DNA from: Candidatus Woesearchaeota archaeon
GTDB lineage: Archaea > Nanobdellota > Nanobdellia > Woesearchaeales > GCA-2687795
NCBI GenBank assembly: GCA_002687795.1
Contig: NZBG01000017.1
Location: forward strand, 1 to 12,118
DNA length: 12,118 nt
Direction of reading: 5' to 3'
This document shows, piece after piece, positions 1 to 5,376 of the stretch. Position 1 is the first letter of the stretch; each line of letters opens with the position of its first letter. The notes under the pieces are model-generated. The model did not search any database, was not told where the DNA came from, and worked only from the letters and a program-made list of their open reading frames with translations. The position numbers and the translations under genes are program-made.

Positions 1-64
1 AAAGTTTTCGTTGTTTTCGTCCTGCCCAATTAAATAGAAAAATTTGGGTGTAATGAAATGAAAC

Positions 65-409
65 CTTTTATCCTTTGTTAGACGAAATTTTAATTTCGTT
101 GGGTTTTGTTGGTCGGATAAAAGAAGTTTTTCTGCGAGGCGAAGCCGAGACTATCTGTCACGAAGTGACTAAGGCGGCACCCCTATTTGAAAATTTACCC
201 TATGATTGAAACTAACATAGGGCTTAAGGGAAGTTTTTTGCGTAGCAAAAAATATGGGGGAATGAGGAGTGAGTCTGGCGAACGACGAATGAACCCTTTA
301 AGCCCTGTTAAGTTCTTTTCCCATACGAAGTGTGGGAAAATTGCGTCCGCAAAGTAAAATTTGAGTTCCCAATAAATTCGACCGAAGGGAGTGTAACTGT
401 CCGAAGGAC
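65..409. other. Gene-free, hairpin-rich region
   Basis: I see no convincing coding region in positions 1-438. The stretch holds many short inverted repeats. CTTTTATCC (65-73) pairs with GGATAAAAG (115-123), enclosing ACGAAAT/ATTTCGT (82-88/93-99). GTCAC-GAA-GTGAC lies at 157-169 and CCCTATG/CATAGGG at 198-204/216-222. TTTTTTGC-GTA-GCAAAAAA lies at 234-252. GGGCTTAAGGG (220-230) is nearly complementary to 295-306. TTTTCCCATAC-GAA-GTGTGGGAAAA lies at 316-340 (11 bp, one G-T), TTGC/GCAA at 341-352 and GTCC-GAA-GGAC at 399-409. A structured RNA, a decayed mobile element or a repeat island are all possible; the sequence alone does not decide. Confidence 0.55.
355..369 (+). repeat. Left arm of inverted repeat flanking mntP
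   Basis: TAAAATTTGAGTTCC here is the exact reverse complement of 1126-1140, on the other side of the mntP gene. A 15-bp perfect match is notable even in AT-rich DNA. A second shorter inverted pair, GGGGTTCC (413-420) and GGAACCCC (1104-1111), is nested inside. Confidence 0.7.
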
Positions 410-413
410 TAGG
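398..413 (+). repeat. Direct repeat copy 1 (GTCCGAAGGAC hairpin)
   Basis: TGTCCGAAGGACTAGG occurs here and, with one change (C to T), at 1090-1105, on opposite sides of mntP. Each copy contains a 4-bp stem with a GAA triloop. Confidence 0.65.
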
Positions 414-438
414 GGGTTCCGTTCCATTTAGTTTGGAT

Positions 439-984
439 TTATGCTATGTGTTGAAGTAATACTTTAATTCCAATACCTATTAACACTAATCCCCCAGTAA
501 TTTCCAAATAACTTAACTTAAATTCTTTTAATCTTTTTCCAAAAGAGAGTCCAATCAAACTTAAAATTAAGGAAAATAAACCGATTATCAGGGCTTTCAT
601 CATTATAGCACCATTAATAATGCTAAAAGTAACTCCAATTGCAAGAGCATCGATACTTGTTGCTATTGAGAGTAATATTATTGTTGGGTAAGTTAATGTA
701 TTAATTTTCTTATCTTTCTTAAACGATTCAACAATCATCTTGATACCGACGAAAAATAATAATCCAAAAGCAATCCAATGGTCAACATTCTGGATAATTT
801 TTAGAGATGATAAGCCAAGATAAAATCCTATCAAGGTCATCCCTCCTTGAAATAATGCAAAATGTAAGGGTATTTTCAAGTTAATTTTATTACCTAAATT
901 TGATACAGAACTAATACAAATTGATACTATAAAGCAATCAATAGCTAAACTTAAAGCAATTAAATAAATTGTTATATCTACCAT
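439..984 (-). CDS. mntP: MntP-type manganese efflux pump
   Basis: A 181-residue, very hydrophobic protein with about six membrane segments, the usual size of the MntP (YebN, DUF204) family, which exports Mn(II) across the cytoplasmic membrane. It is a tandem duplication of a three-helix unit. The first half has the family Asp in LSLAIDCF (Asp16); the second has IATSIDALAIGV (Asp112). DHWIAFGLLFFVGIKMIVE (residues 68-86) and GGLVLIGIGIKVL near the C-terminus also match what I know of bacterial MntP. ATG at 982-984 is the start; a TATA box about 26 bases upstream suggests a leaderless or nearly leaderless mRNA, so no upstream manganese riboswitch would fit. The gene is transcribed away from xerA, is more AT-rich than the ribosomal genes, and is flanked by inverted repeats, which suggests acquisition. 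The family call is firm; the substrate is inferred from the family. Confidence 0.88.
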   Translation of the reverse strand: MVDITIYLIALSLAIDCFIVSICISSVSNLGNKINLKIPLHFALFQGGMTLIGFYLGLSSLKIIQNVDHWIAFGLLFFVGIKMIVESFKKDKKINTLTYPTIILLSIATSIDALAIGVTFSIINGAIMMKALIIGLFSLILSLIGLSFGKRLKEFKLSYLEITGGLVLIGIGIKVLLQHIA

Positions 985-1007
985 TTGTAATAATTAAATG
1001 TGAATAA

Positions 1008-1015
1008 TATATAAA
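1008..1015 (-). promoter_or_regulatory. TATA box for mntP
   Basis: TTTATATA on the minus strand, centred about 26-28 bases before the ATG at 984. This archaeal spacing would place the transcript start at or next to the start codon. Confidence 0.55.
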
Positions 1016-1089
1016 TTTATTTATAAATTAATTCTTGAGAATTAAATAAATTACTCCTGTATAAATCTATTTCTACAAAGTAGACTAAA

Positions 1090-1105
1090 TGTCTGAAGGA
1101 CTAGG
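1090..1105 (+). repeat. Direct repeat copy 2
   Basis: TGTCTGAAGGACTAGG matches 15 of 16 bases of 398-413. The stem survives as GTCT/GGAC with one wobble pair. Confidence 0.65.
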
Positions 1106-1125
1106 AACCCCTTATTTTCTTTTTA

Positions 1126-1140
1126 GGAACTCAAATTTTA
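1126..1140 (-). repeat. Right arm of inverted repeat flanking mntP
   Basis: GGAACTCAAATTTTA is the perfect reverse complement of 355-369. Together the two arms bracket about 790 bases containing mntP and its promoter. Confidence 0.7.
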
Positions 1141-1148
1141 TTGAACTT

Positions 1149-1186
1149 AACATCTTTTAAACGCATGTTTTTGTTTAAAAGATGTT
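1149..1186. terminator. Strong 14-bp hairpin between mntP and xerA
   Basis: AACATCTTTTAAAC (1149-1162) and GTTTAAAAGATGTT (1173-1186) are perfect reverse complements around a 10-base loop; one more A-T pair extends the stem. It lies upstream of both divergent genes, so terminating either one makes little sense. It may instead be a protein-binding palindrome or an element end; the type label is only the nearest fit. Confidence 0.45.
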
Positions 1187-1191
1187 ATTCT

Positions 1192-1280
1192 GACCAGTGG
1201 TGTCCAGTGGGAACTTATGAGTAAATGGGCTGTAATGCTAAAATTCTTAAGAATTGCTTACCCGCTGGTCACTGGACACC
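1192..1280. repeat. Paired inverted modules around a palindrome upstream of xerA
   Basis: Module A, GACCAGTGG (1192-1200), and module B, GGTGTCCAGTG (1199-1209), both recur inverted at 1262-1270 (CCGCTGGTC, one mismatch) and 1270-1280 (CACTGGACACC, exact). Between them lies a perfect 14-bp palindrome, AATTCTTAAGAATT (1242-1255). The cluster sits directly before the recombinase promoter. It could be a recombinase site or an operator. I infer this from symmetry and position only. Confidence 0.6.
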
Positions 1281-1293
1281 TCCCCCCGTGAGA

Positions 1294-1301
1294 TTTATAT
1301 A
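1294..1301 (+). promoter_or_regulatory. TATA box for xerA
   Basis: TTTATATA, about 40 bases before the chosen ATG, predicts a transcript start near 1324 and a leader of roughly 18 bases carrying the GAGAGG ribosome-binding site at 1328-1333. Confidence 0.55.
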
Positions 1302-1341
1302 CTAGAAGTTCTGGAACTGTTTCTGAAGAGAGGTTTTGAGA

Positions 1342-2217
1342 ATGTTTTTCCGCTACTTTAAACGAAAAAAGGGCCCAACAATAAAAAAGATTTCAAGGCA
1401 AAAGTTCAGTAAATTTGTAGATGAACTTAAGCTGAGAGGTCTCAGTGAGAAAACCATTGATGTATATACATATTATAATAACAAGTTCCTTGATTTCATT
1501 AAGAAAGAGCAGAGAAGCATAACATCTGATGATATTAAATCTTATCTGAATTCTCTTATTAATAAAAACATTCAGCCAATGACTGTCCGGATGGCATTGA
1601 ATTCTCTGAAGGCTTATTACGAAGGTTATTTAGGAAAGAAATTATTTAAGAACATTAAAAGCCCAAAAGTTTCAAAAGATTTGCCTCAGGTTTTGTCCAA
1701 AAATGAAATAAAAACAATGATTAATAACACAGATTCACTTAAACATAGATTGTTGATTGAGCTGTTATATTCTTCTGGAATGAGATTTGGAGAATGTGTT
1801 AAGATTGAAGTTGATAATATCTACTTTGATGATAAGATTGTATTTATTAAAAATGGCAAAGGCAAAAAGGACAGGTTCACTATAACCTCACAAATATTTA
1901 TTGGAGACTTGAATACTTATCTCAATCAAAGAAAAGAGCAAAAGAAATATCTCTTTGATGATGGGTACAGCAGTCATTTATCTGTCAGAACAGCAGAAGA
2001 AATAGTTAAACTTGCAGCAAAGAGAGCAGACATCAGAAGAAGAGTTTATCCTCACTTACTAAGGGCAAGCTTTGCAACACACTTAATAGAAAATGGAACA
2101 CCTATTGAAAAGATACAAAAACTTCTTGGACATTCAAATATCGATACTACTATGGGATATATAAGGACAAGAACTGATGACCTTAAGATGATTAAGAATC
2201 CTTTGGATAATTTATGA
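1342..2217 (+). CDS. xerA: Tyrosine recombinase, XerA/XerC/D-like
   Basis: A 291-residue tyrosine recombinase. The N-terminal SAM-like core-binding domain spans roughly residues 20-100 (LRGLSEKTIDVYTYYNNKFLDFI). The catalytic domain has all family residues: Arg148 (SSGMRFGE), Lys173 (GKGKKDR), His238 and Arg241 (HLLRASFATHL), His264 (LLGHSNIDTT) and the nucleophile Tyr273 (MGYI). It should cut and rejoin DNA through a 3'-phosphotyrosine. Length and layout match archaeal XerA, which resolves chromosome dimers at dif; an integrase of a mobile element is the alternative. I chose ATG 1342 because GAGAGG (1328-1333) lies 8 bases upstream; an in-frame TTG at 1336 is too close to it. The flanking palindromes and the tRNA gene 60 bases downstream are typical surroundings for recombinases. 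The gene is more AT-rich than the operon that follows. Confidence 0.9.
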   Translation: MFFRYFKRKKGPTIKKISRQKFSKFVDELKLRGLSEKTIDVYTYYNNKFLDFIKKEQRSITSDDIKSYLNSLINKNIQPMTVRMALNSLKAYYEGYLGKKLFKNIKSPKVSKDLPQVLSKNEIKTMINNTDSLKHRLLIELLYSSGMRFGECVKIEVDNIYFDDKIVFIKNGKGKKDRFTITSQIFIGDLNTYLNQRKEQKKYLFDDGYSSHLSVRTAEEIVKLAAKRADIRRRVYPHLLRASFATHLIENGTPIEKIQKLLGHSNIDTTMGYIRTRTDDLKMIKNPLDNL

Positions 2218-2241
2218 GCAAAACCTCTTTCCTCACGAAAC

Positions 2242-2250
2242 TTTTAAATA
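2242..2250 (+). promoter_or_regulatory. TATA box for the tRNA gene
   Basis: TTTTAAATA is centred about 32 bases before the first base of the mature tRNA, a usual archaeal tRNA promoter position. Confidence 0.55.
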
Positions 2251-2297
2251 TAGCGTTTATTACTCATTCTCATAACCGGGTCCGTAGCTCAGTCCGG

Positions 2298-2332
2298 AGC
2301 GAGATGCGTTCCATTCGCAAACTCTTGGACAA
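2298..2332 (+). other. tRNA intron 1 (D loop)
   Basis: GTCC (2292-2295) pairs with GGAC (2327-2330) as the central 4-bp helix. Bulge GGA follows on the 5' side and AAT on the 3' side. The intron folds as GAG/CTC (2301-2303/2322-2324) plus TGCG/CGCA (2305-2308/2316-2319). Excision gives D loop AGTCCGGTTG. Confidence 0.7.
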
Positions 2333-2351
2333 TTGGAGCACCGGTCTTATA

Positions 2352-2378
2352 TGGCCACCGTTGGTACAGAACTAAGAC
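2352..2378 (+). other. tRNA intron 2 (anticodon loop, 37/38)
   Basis: CTTA (2346-2349) pairs with TAAG (2373-2376), with 3-base bulges TAT and ACA. This is the textbook BHB arrangement for an intron between positions 37 and 38. A short inner stem (GCCA/TGGT, 2354-2365) is possible. Confidence 0.8.
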
Positions 2379-2400
2379 AGCCGGCGGTCCAGGGTTCAAA

Positions 2401-2431
2401 CATCTCTGAGTGATATCTCAGGATTTGAAAG
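2401..2431 (+). other. tRNA intron 3 (T loop, 59/60)
   Basis: TTCA (2395-2398) pairs with TGAA (2426-2429), with a 3-base 3' bulge AGT. The inner hairpin is ATC-(T)-CTGAG (2402-2410) with CTCAG-GAT (2417-2424). Removing 31 bases restores the canonical T loop TTCAAAT. Confidence 0.78.
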
Positions 2432-2459
2432 TCCCTGCGGACCCATTTACCTTAAACAG

Positions 2460-2496
2460 GGTATCGAGGGGGAAATAAGGCTATAATTCCGATACC
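2460..2496 (+). terminator. Hairpin between tRNA and ribosomal operon
   Basis: GGTATCG (2460-2466) pairs perfectly with CGATACC (2490-2496); GAA/TTC (2472-2474/2487-2489) can extend it inward past a G-rich bulge. It ends exactly where the operon TATA box starts. It could end the tRNA transcript or act as a regulator site; no long T tract follows. Confidence 0.4.
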
Positions 2497-2504
2497 TTTA
2501 TAAA
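2497..2504 (+). promoter_or_regulatory. TATA box for ribosomal operon
   Basis: TTTATAAA is the best TATA match upstream of uL3 and predicts a transcript start near 2527-2530 with a leader of about 85 bases. A second AT-rich candidate, TTTATTAATATTTA around 2522-2535, would give a shorter leader. Confidence 0.5.
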
Positions 2505-2541
2505 CCCATTTTAATTCCTTATTTATTAATATTTATCAGCA

Positions 2542-2600
2542 CCTATAGAGGGAAACCAAATGAAAAATGCTAATAATTATTCACAGAATTACTCTATGGG
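2542..2600 (+). promoter_or_regulatory. Leader hairpin upstream of uL3
   Basis: CCTATAGAG (2542-2550) can pair with CTCTATGGG (2592-2600): 9 bp with one G-U, closing a 41-base loop. It ends 12 bases before the uL3 start codon, a plausible place for ribosomal-protein feedback or folding control of initiation. There is no direct evidence of function. Confidence 0.4.
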
Positions 2601-2612
2601 AATTAACTTAAG

Positions 2613-3578
2613 ATGCCTACAACAAGAAGCCCAAGAAAAGGAAGTTTGCAATTTTGGCCAAGGAAAAAGGCCAAAAGACAGTATGCCAGAGTTAGATGCT
2701 GGGCTAAGCTTGATGAAAAAAGCGTACTAGGTTTTGCAGGCTACAAAGCAGGCATGACCCATATAGGCTTTATCGACAACAGACCGAACTCATTAACAAA
2801 AGGGGAAGAGGTGAGCTGCCCGGTGACAATTGTCGAATGCCCTCCCCAAAAAACTGCTTCTATCCGTTTTTACAAACAAACTCCATATGGCTCAAAACTT
2901 TGTTCTGAAATTTTTGCTGAAAAGCTTGACAAAGAGCTGAAAAAGAAACTTATTATGCCAAAGAAAAAAGGCTCCGAAGAAGTTAAAGATTATGATGATA
3001 TAAGATTATTAGTCTATACCCAGCCAAAGCTCACAGGCATAGGAAAGAAAAAGCCTGAAGTATTTGAGATGGGCTTATCAGGCTCAAAAGAAGACAAGCT
3101 TGCCCTCGCTAAAGAATTATTAGGCAAAGAGATTGACATAGCAAGCGTATTCAAAGAAAGCCAGCTTGTTGATATTCATGCTGTAACCAAAGGCAAAGGT
3201 TTCCAGGGTCCTGTCAGAAGATGTGGAGTTTCTATCAGGGGCAGGAAATCAGAAAAAACCAAAAGAGGGCCAGCTAACTTAGGCCCATGGACTGGCGCGA
3301 GGACGTGGAGGGTAGCCCAGGCAGGACAGACAGGCTATCATACAAGAACAGAATACAACAAACTGCTGTTAAAGATATCCACCAAGCCTGAGGAAATAAA
3401 CCCTAAAGGAGGCTTTCCCCATTACGGGCTTGTCAAAAACACTTATATATTACTCAAAGGCTCTCTGCCAGGGCCGGCCAAGCGGTTAATAAGGTTTAAC
3501 CATCCTATCAGAGCCAACAAAAAGCTTGTCTCAGAAAAGCTTGATATAAAACATATCAGCATGGAATCAAAGCAATAA
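2613..3578 (+). CDS. rpl3: Large-subunit ribosomal protein uL3
   Basis: At 321 residues it is near the usual archaeal length. The N-terminus is typical (RSPRKGSLQFWPRKKAKRQ), followed by LGFAGYKAGMTH (residues 39-50) and RPNSLTKGEEVSCPVTIVECPP. The highly conserved loop KGKGFQGPVRRCGVSIRGRK and GPANLGPWTGARTWRVAQAGQTGYHTRTEYNK (about residues 193-250) reaches toward the peptidyl-transferase centre in known ribosomes. uL3 binds 23S rRNA early in large-subunit assembly. The start ATG is supported by homology to the family N-terminus; no strong ribosome-binding site is visible just upstream. It is first in the operon, downstream of a TATA box and a leader hairpin. Its stop is joined to uL4 by a TAA-A-ATG junction. 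Confidence 0.96.
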   Translation: MPTTRSPRKGSLQFWPRKKAKRQYARVRCWAKLDEKSVLGFAGYKAGMTHIGFIDNRPNSLTKGEEVSCPVTIVECPPQKTASIRFYKQTPYGSKLCSEIFAEKLDKELKKKLIMPKKKGSEEVKDYDDIRLLVYTQPKLTGIGKKKPEVFEMGLSGSKEDKLALAKELLGKEIDIASVFKESQLVDIHAVTKGKGFQGPVRRCGVSIRGRKSEKTKRGPANLGPWTGARTWRVAQAGQTGYHTRTEYNKLLLKISTKPEEINPKGGFPHYGLVKNTYILLKGSLPGPAKRLIRFNHPIRANKKLVSEKLDIKHISMESKQ

Positions 3579-3579
3579 A

Positions 3580-4389
3580 ATGGAATTAAGTATATTATCA
3601 TCAACAAAAACTGAAATAGGCAAAATAAAACTGCCAACCCAGTTCGAAGAAGAAATAAGGCCTGACCTTATCAAAAGAGCAGTCTTATCTATCCAAAGCC
3701 ATAAAAGGCAGCCCTATGGCGCAGATAAATTAGCTGGAAAAAGGGCATCCGCAACAATATCAAAAAGAAGAAGGAATTACAGGGGCTGTTATGGGATAGG
3801 CATATCAAGAACTCCCAGGAAAATCATGAGCAGAAGAGGAACAAGGATGAACTGGGTGGGAGCGTTCGTCTCCGGAACAGTTGGCGGCATGAAAGCGCAC
3901 CCTCCAAAGGCAGAAAAAAAATGGGAGCAGAAGCTCAATAAAAAAGAAAGAAGAAAAGCTATAAGGTCAGCAATTGCAGCTACCCTTAACAAGCAATATG
4001 TTAAAAACAGGGGGCATATCCTTCCTGATGATTACCCTTTTATATTAGAATCAAAGATAGAATCCACCAACAAAACCAACCAGGCCAAAGAGCTCTTAGA
4101 AAAGCTGGGATTTAAAGAAGAGCTTGAAAGAACAGGCAAAAAGAAGATCAGGGCTGGCAAAGGAAAGCTGAGGGGAAGGAAATACAAAACAAAAAGAGGC
4201 CCCTTGCTGGTAGTCTCAGAGGACTGCAGACTATCCAAGGCAGCAGCTAACATACCCTCTGTAGAGGTTTGCAATGTTAAGAACCTTAACGCAGAAACCT
4301 TAGCCCCCGGCGCCGTGCCTGGAAGGCTGACAATATTCACAGACAAATCAATACAAATACTTGAAAAGGAGAGGCTATTCAGCCAATAA
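3580..4389 (+). CDS. rpl4: Large-subunit ribosomal protein uL4
   Basis: A 269-residue archaeal/eukaryotic-type uL4, which binds 23S rRNA and sends a basic loop to the wall of the peptide exit tunnel. The loop region is visible as KLAGKRASATISKRRRNYRGCYGIGISRTPRK (about residues 50-81), followed by RRGTRMNWVGAFVSGTVGGMKAHPPKAEK and the KKERRKAIRSAIAAT helix. The C-terminal half includes the basic GKGKLRGRKYKTKRGPLLVV segment and the SVEVCNVKNLNAETLAPG strand typical of archaeal L4. It starts one base after the uL3 stop, so translation is probably coupled. In bacteria uL4 represses its own operon through the leader; whether that occurs here is unknown. Confidence 0.96.
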   Translation: MELSILSSTKTEIGKIKLPTQFEEEIRPDLIKRAVLSIQSHKRQPYGADKLAGKRASATISKRRRNYRGCYGIGISRTPRKIMSRRGTRMNWVGAFVSGTVGGMKAHPPKAEKKWEQKLNKKERRKAIRSAIAATLNKQYVKNRGHILPDDYPFILESKIESTNKTNQAKELLEKLGFKEELERTGKKKIRAGKGKLRGRKYKTKRGPLLVVSEDCRLSKAAANIPSVEVCNVKNLNAETLAPGAVPGRLTIFTDKSIQILEKERLFSQ

Positions 4390-4397
4390 GATTAAAA

Positions 4398-4658
4398 ATG
4401 GAACCATATGCAATAATAAAATATCCATTATCAACAGAAAAATCGCTTAGGCTAATGGAACAGGAGAACAAGCTGATATTTGCAGTAGACAAGAAAGCGA
4501 ACAGGAACGAGATAAGGAAAGCGATTGAAGATTTGTTCAAGGTAAAAGTGGTTAAGGTAAACACACTTATCACTTCCGCCGGACAAAAAAGGGCATATGT
4601 TAAATTCAGCAGCGAAACTCCTGCTATTGATGTGGCAACAAGCATGAATATTATGTAA
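4398..4658 (+). CDS. rpl23: Large-subunit ribosomal protein uL23
   Basis: An 86-residue protein, the usual archaeal size. The opening IIKYPLSTEKSLRLMEQENKLIFAVDKKANRNEIRKAIEDLFKVKVVKVNTLI is the L23 fold signature; the C-terminal QKRAYVKFSS strand follows. uL23 sits at the exit of the peptide tunnel and is the docking site for SRP and other factors that meet the nascent chain. It lies eight bases after the uL4 stop and joins uL2 through TAA-A-ATG. Confidence 0.95.
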   Translation: MEPYAIIKYPLSTEKSLRLMEQENKLIFAVDKKANRNEIRKAIEDLFKVKVVKVNTLITSAGQKRAYVKFSSETPAIDVATSMNIM

Positions 4659-4659
4659 A

Positions 4660-5376
4660 ATGGGAAAGAGATTAATTCAGCAGAGGAGAGGAAGAGGAAC
4701 GCCTACTTATAAGTCTCTAAAGCACAGGTCCAAAGGCAAGGCTGGTAATGCCAGGCTAACCAATGAAACAGCCAAAGCTGAAATAATAGATATAGTTGAC
4801 TGCCCAAACCACTCAGCCCCTTTGCTGAAATTGAAACATGAAAACGGAGAAAAAAGGTTAAACATAGCCCCGGAAGGAGTAAAAGTAGGAGATTATATTG
4901 AATCAGGAGAAAATATCGCAATAAAGCCTGGTAATCTGCTATCTTTAAGGCAGATACCTGAAGGCACATTGATCTATAACATTGAAAAGCTCCCAGGAGA
5001 TGGGGGCAGGTTTGTAAGATCATCAGGAGCATTTGCTAAGGTTGCATCAAAATTAAAGAATAAAGCTATTGTCCTTATGCCATCAAAAAAGCAAAAAGAG
5101 TTTGGACTAAACTGCAGAGCGAACATAGGCACAGTAGCCGGAGGGGGAAGAACAGAAAAGCCTTTCCTGAAAGCCGGCAGTAAATATTATGCTATGAAAG
5201 CCAAGAATAAGCTATACCCTCATGTCAGCGGCGTATCAATGAACGCTGTTGACCATCCATTTGGAGGAACAAGCTCTTCGCATAAAGGAATACCTACCCA
5301 GTCTGGAAGAAATGATCCTCCTGGAAGAAAAGTTGGAATGCTTTCACCAAAAAGAAGCGGCAGGAAGAAACGATGA
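4660..5376 (+). CDS. rpl2: Large-subunit ribosomal protein uL2
   Basis: A 238-residue archaeal-length uL2. The N-terminal OB-like part is followed by the SH3-like part (IEKLPGDGGRFVRSSGAFAKVASK). The C-terminal conserved stretch GVSMNAVDHPFGG (about residues 191-203) is followed by NDPPGRKVGMLSPKRSGRKKR. uL2 supports peptidyl-transferase centre structure and the subunit interface. After DHPFGG the loop reads TSSSHKG rather than the common archaeal GRHQHPG, a modest local divergence. The last four bases overlap the start of uS19 (ATGA). Confidence 0.96.
   Translation: MGKRLIQQRRGRGTPTYKSLKHRSKGKAGNARLTNETAKAEIIDIVDCPNHSAPLLKLKHENGEKRLNIAPEGVKVGDYIESGENIAIKPGNLLSLRQIPEGTLIYNIEKLPGDGGRFVRSSGAFAKVASKLKNKAIVLMPSKKQKEFGLNCRANIGTVAGGGRTEKPFLKAGSKYYAMKAKNKLYPHVSGVSMNAVDHPFGGTSSSHKGIPTQSGRNDPPGRKVGMLSPKRSGRKKR

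Larger units (their letters stand above)
2278..2445 (+). tRNA. tRNA-Ile (anticodon UAU) with three introns
   Basis: Acceptor strands GGGTCCG (2278-2284) and CGGACCC (2438-2444) pair perfectly, followed by discriminator A2445; CCA is not encoded. The D stem is GCTC (2287-2290) with GAGC (2336-2339). The anticodon stem is CCGGT (2341-2345) with GCCGG (2380-2384). The variable loop is CGGTC, and the T stem is CAGGG (2390-2394) with CCCTG (2433-2437). Removing introns at 2298-2332, 2352-2378 and 2401-2431 leaves 75 nt with anticodon loop CTTATAA and T loop TTCAAAT. T8-A14, G15-C48, G18G19 and T55C56 are all present; G at position 21 is slightly unusual. Anticodon TAT reads AUA as isoleucine, and the acceptor and D-arm resemble archaeal tRNA-Ile. 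The BHB geometry sets the splice sites, which could shift by a base or two. Confidence 0.85.

Noticed and set aside
205..212. ATTGAAAC, a word common at CRISPR repeat ends.
   Set aside because: It occurs once, with no repeat-spacer array around it.
985..1089. A manganese riboswitch (yybP-ykoY type) upstream of mntP.
   Set aside because: The TATA spacing implies an almost leaderless transcript, and I see no such fold.
2305..2319. TGCG-TTCCATT-CGCA resembles an anticodon arm with anticodon CCA (Trp).
   Set aside because: Using it leaves no matching D stem or correct spacing. It lies inside the D-loop intron, and the CCGGT/GCCGG arm with a canonical 37/38 BHB gives a complete tRNA-Ile.
2560..2730. 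A 56-codon ORF starting in the uL3 leader with GAGGGA upstream.
   Set aside because: Two thirds of it is the uL3 gene in another frame, and I recognise no family. Kept only as a leader observation.
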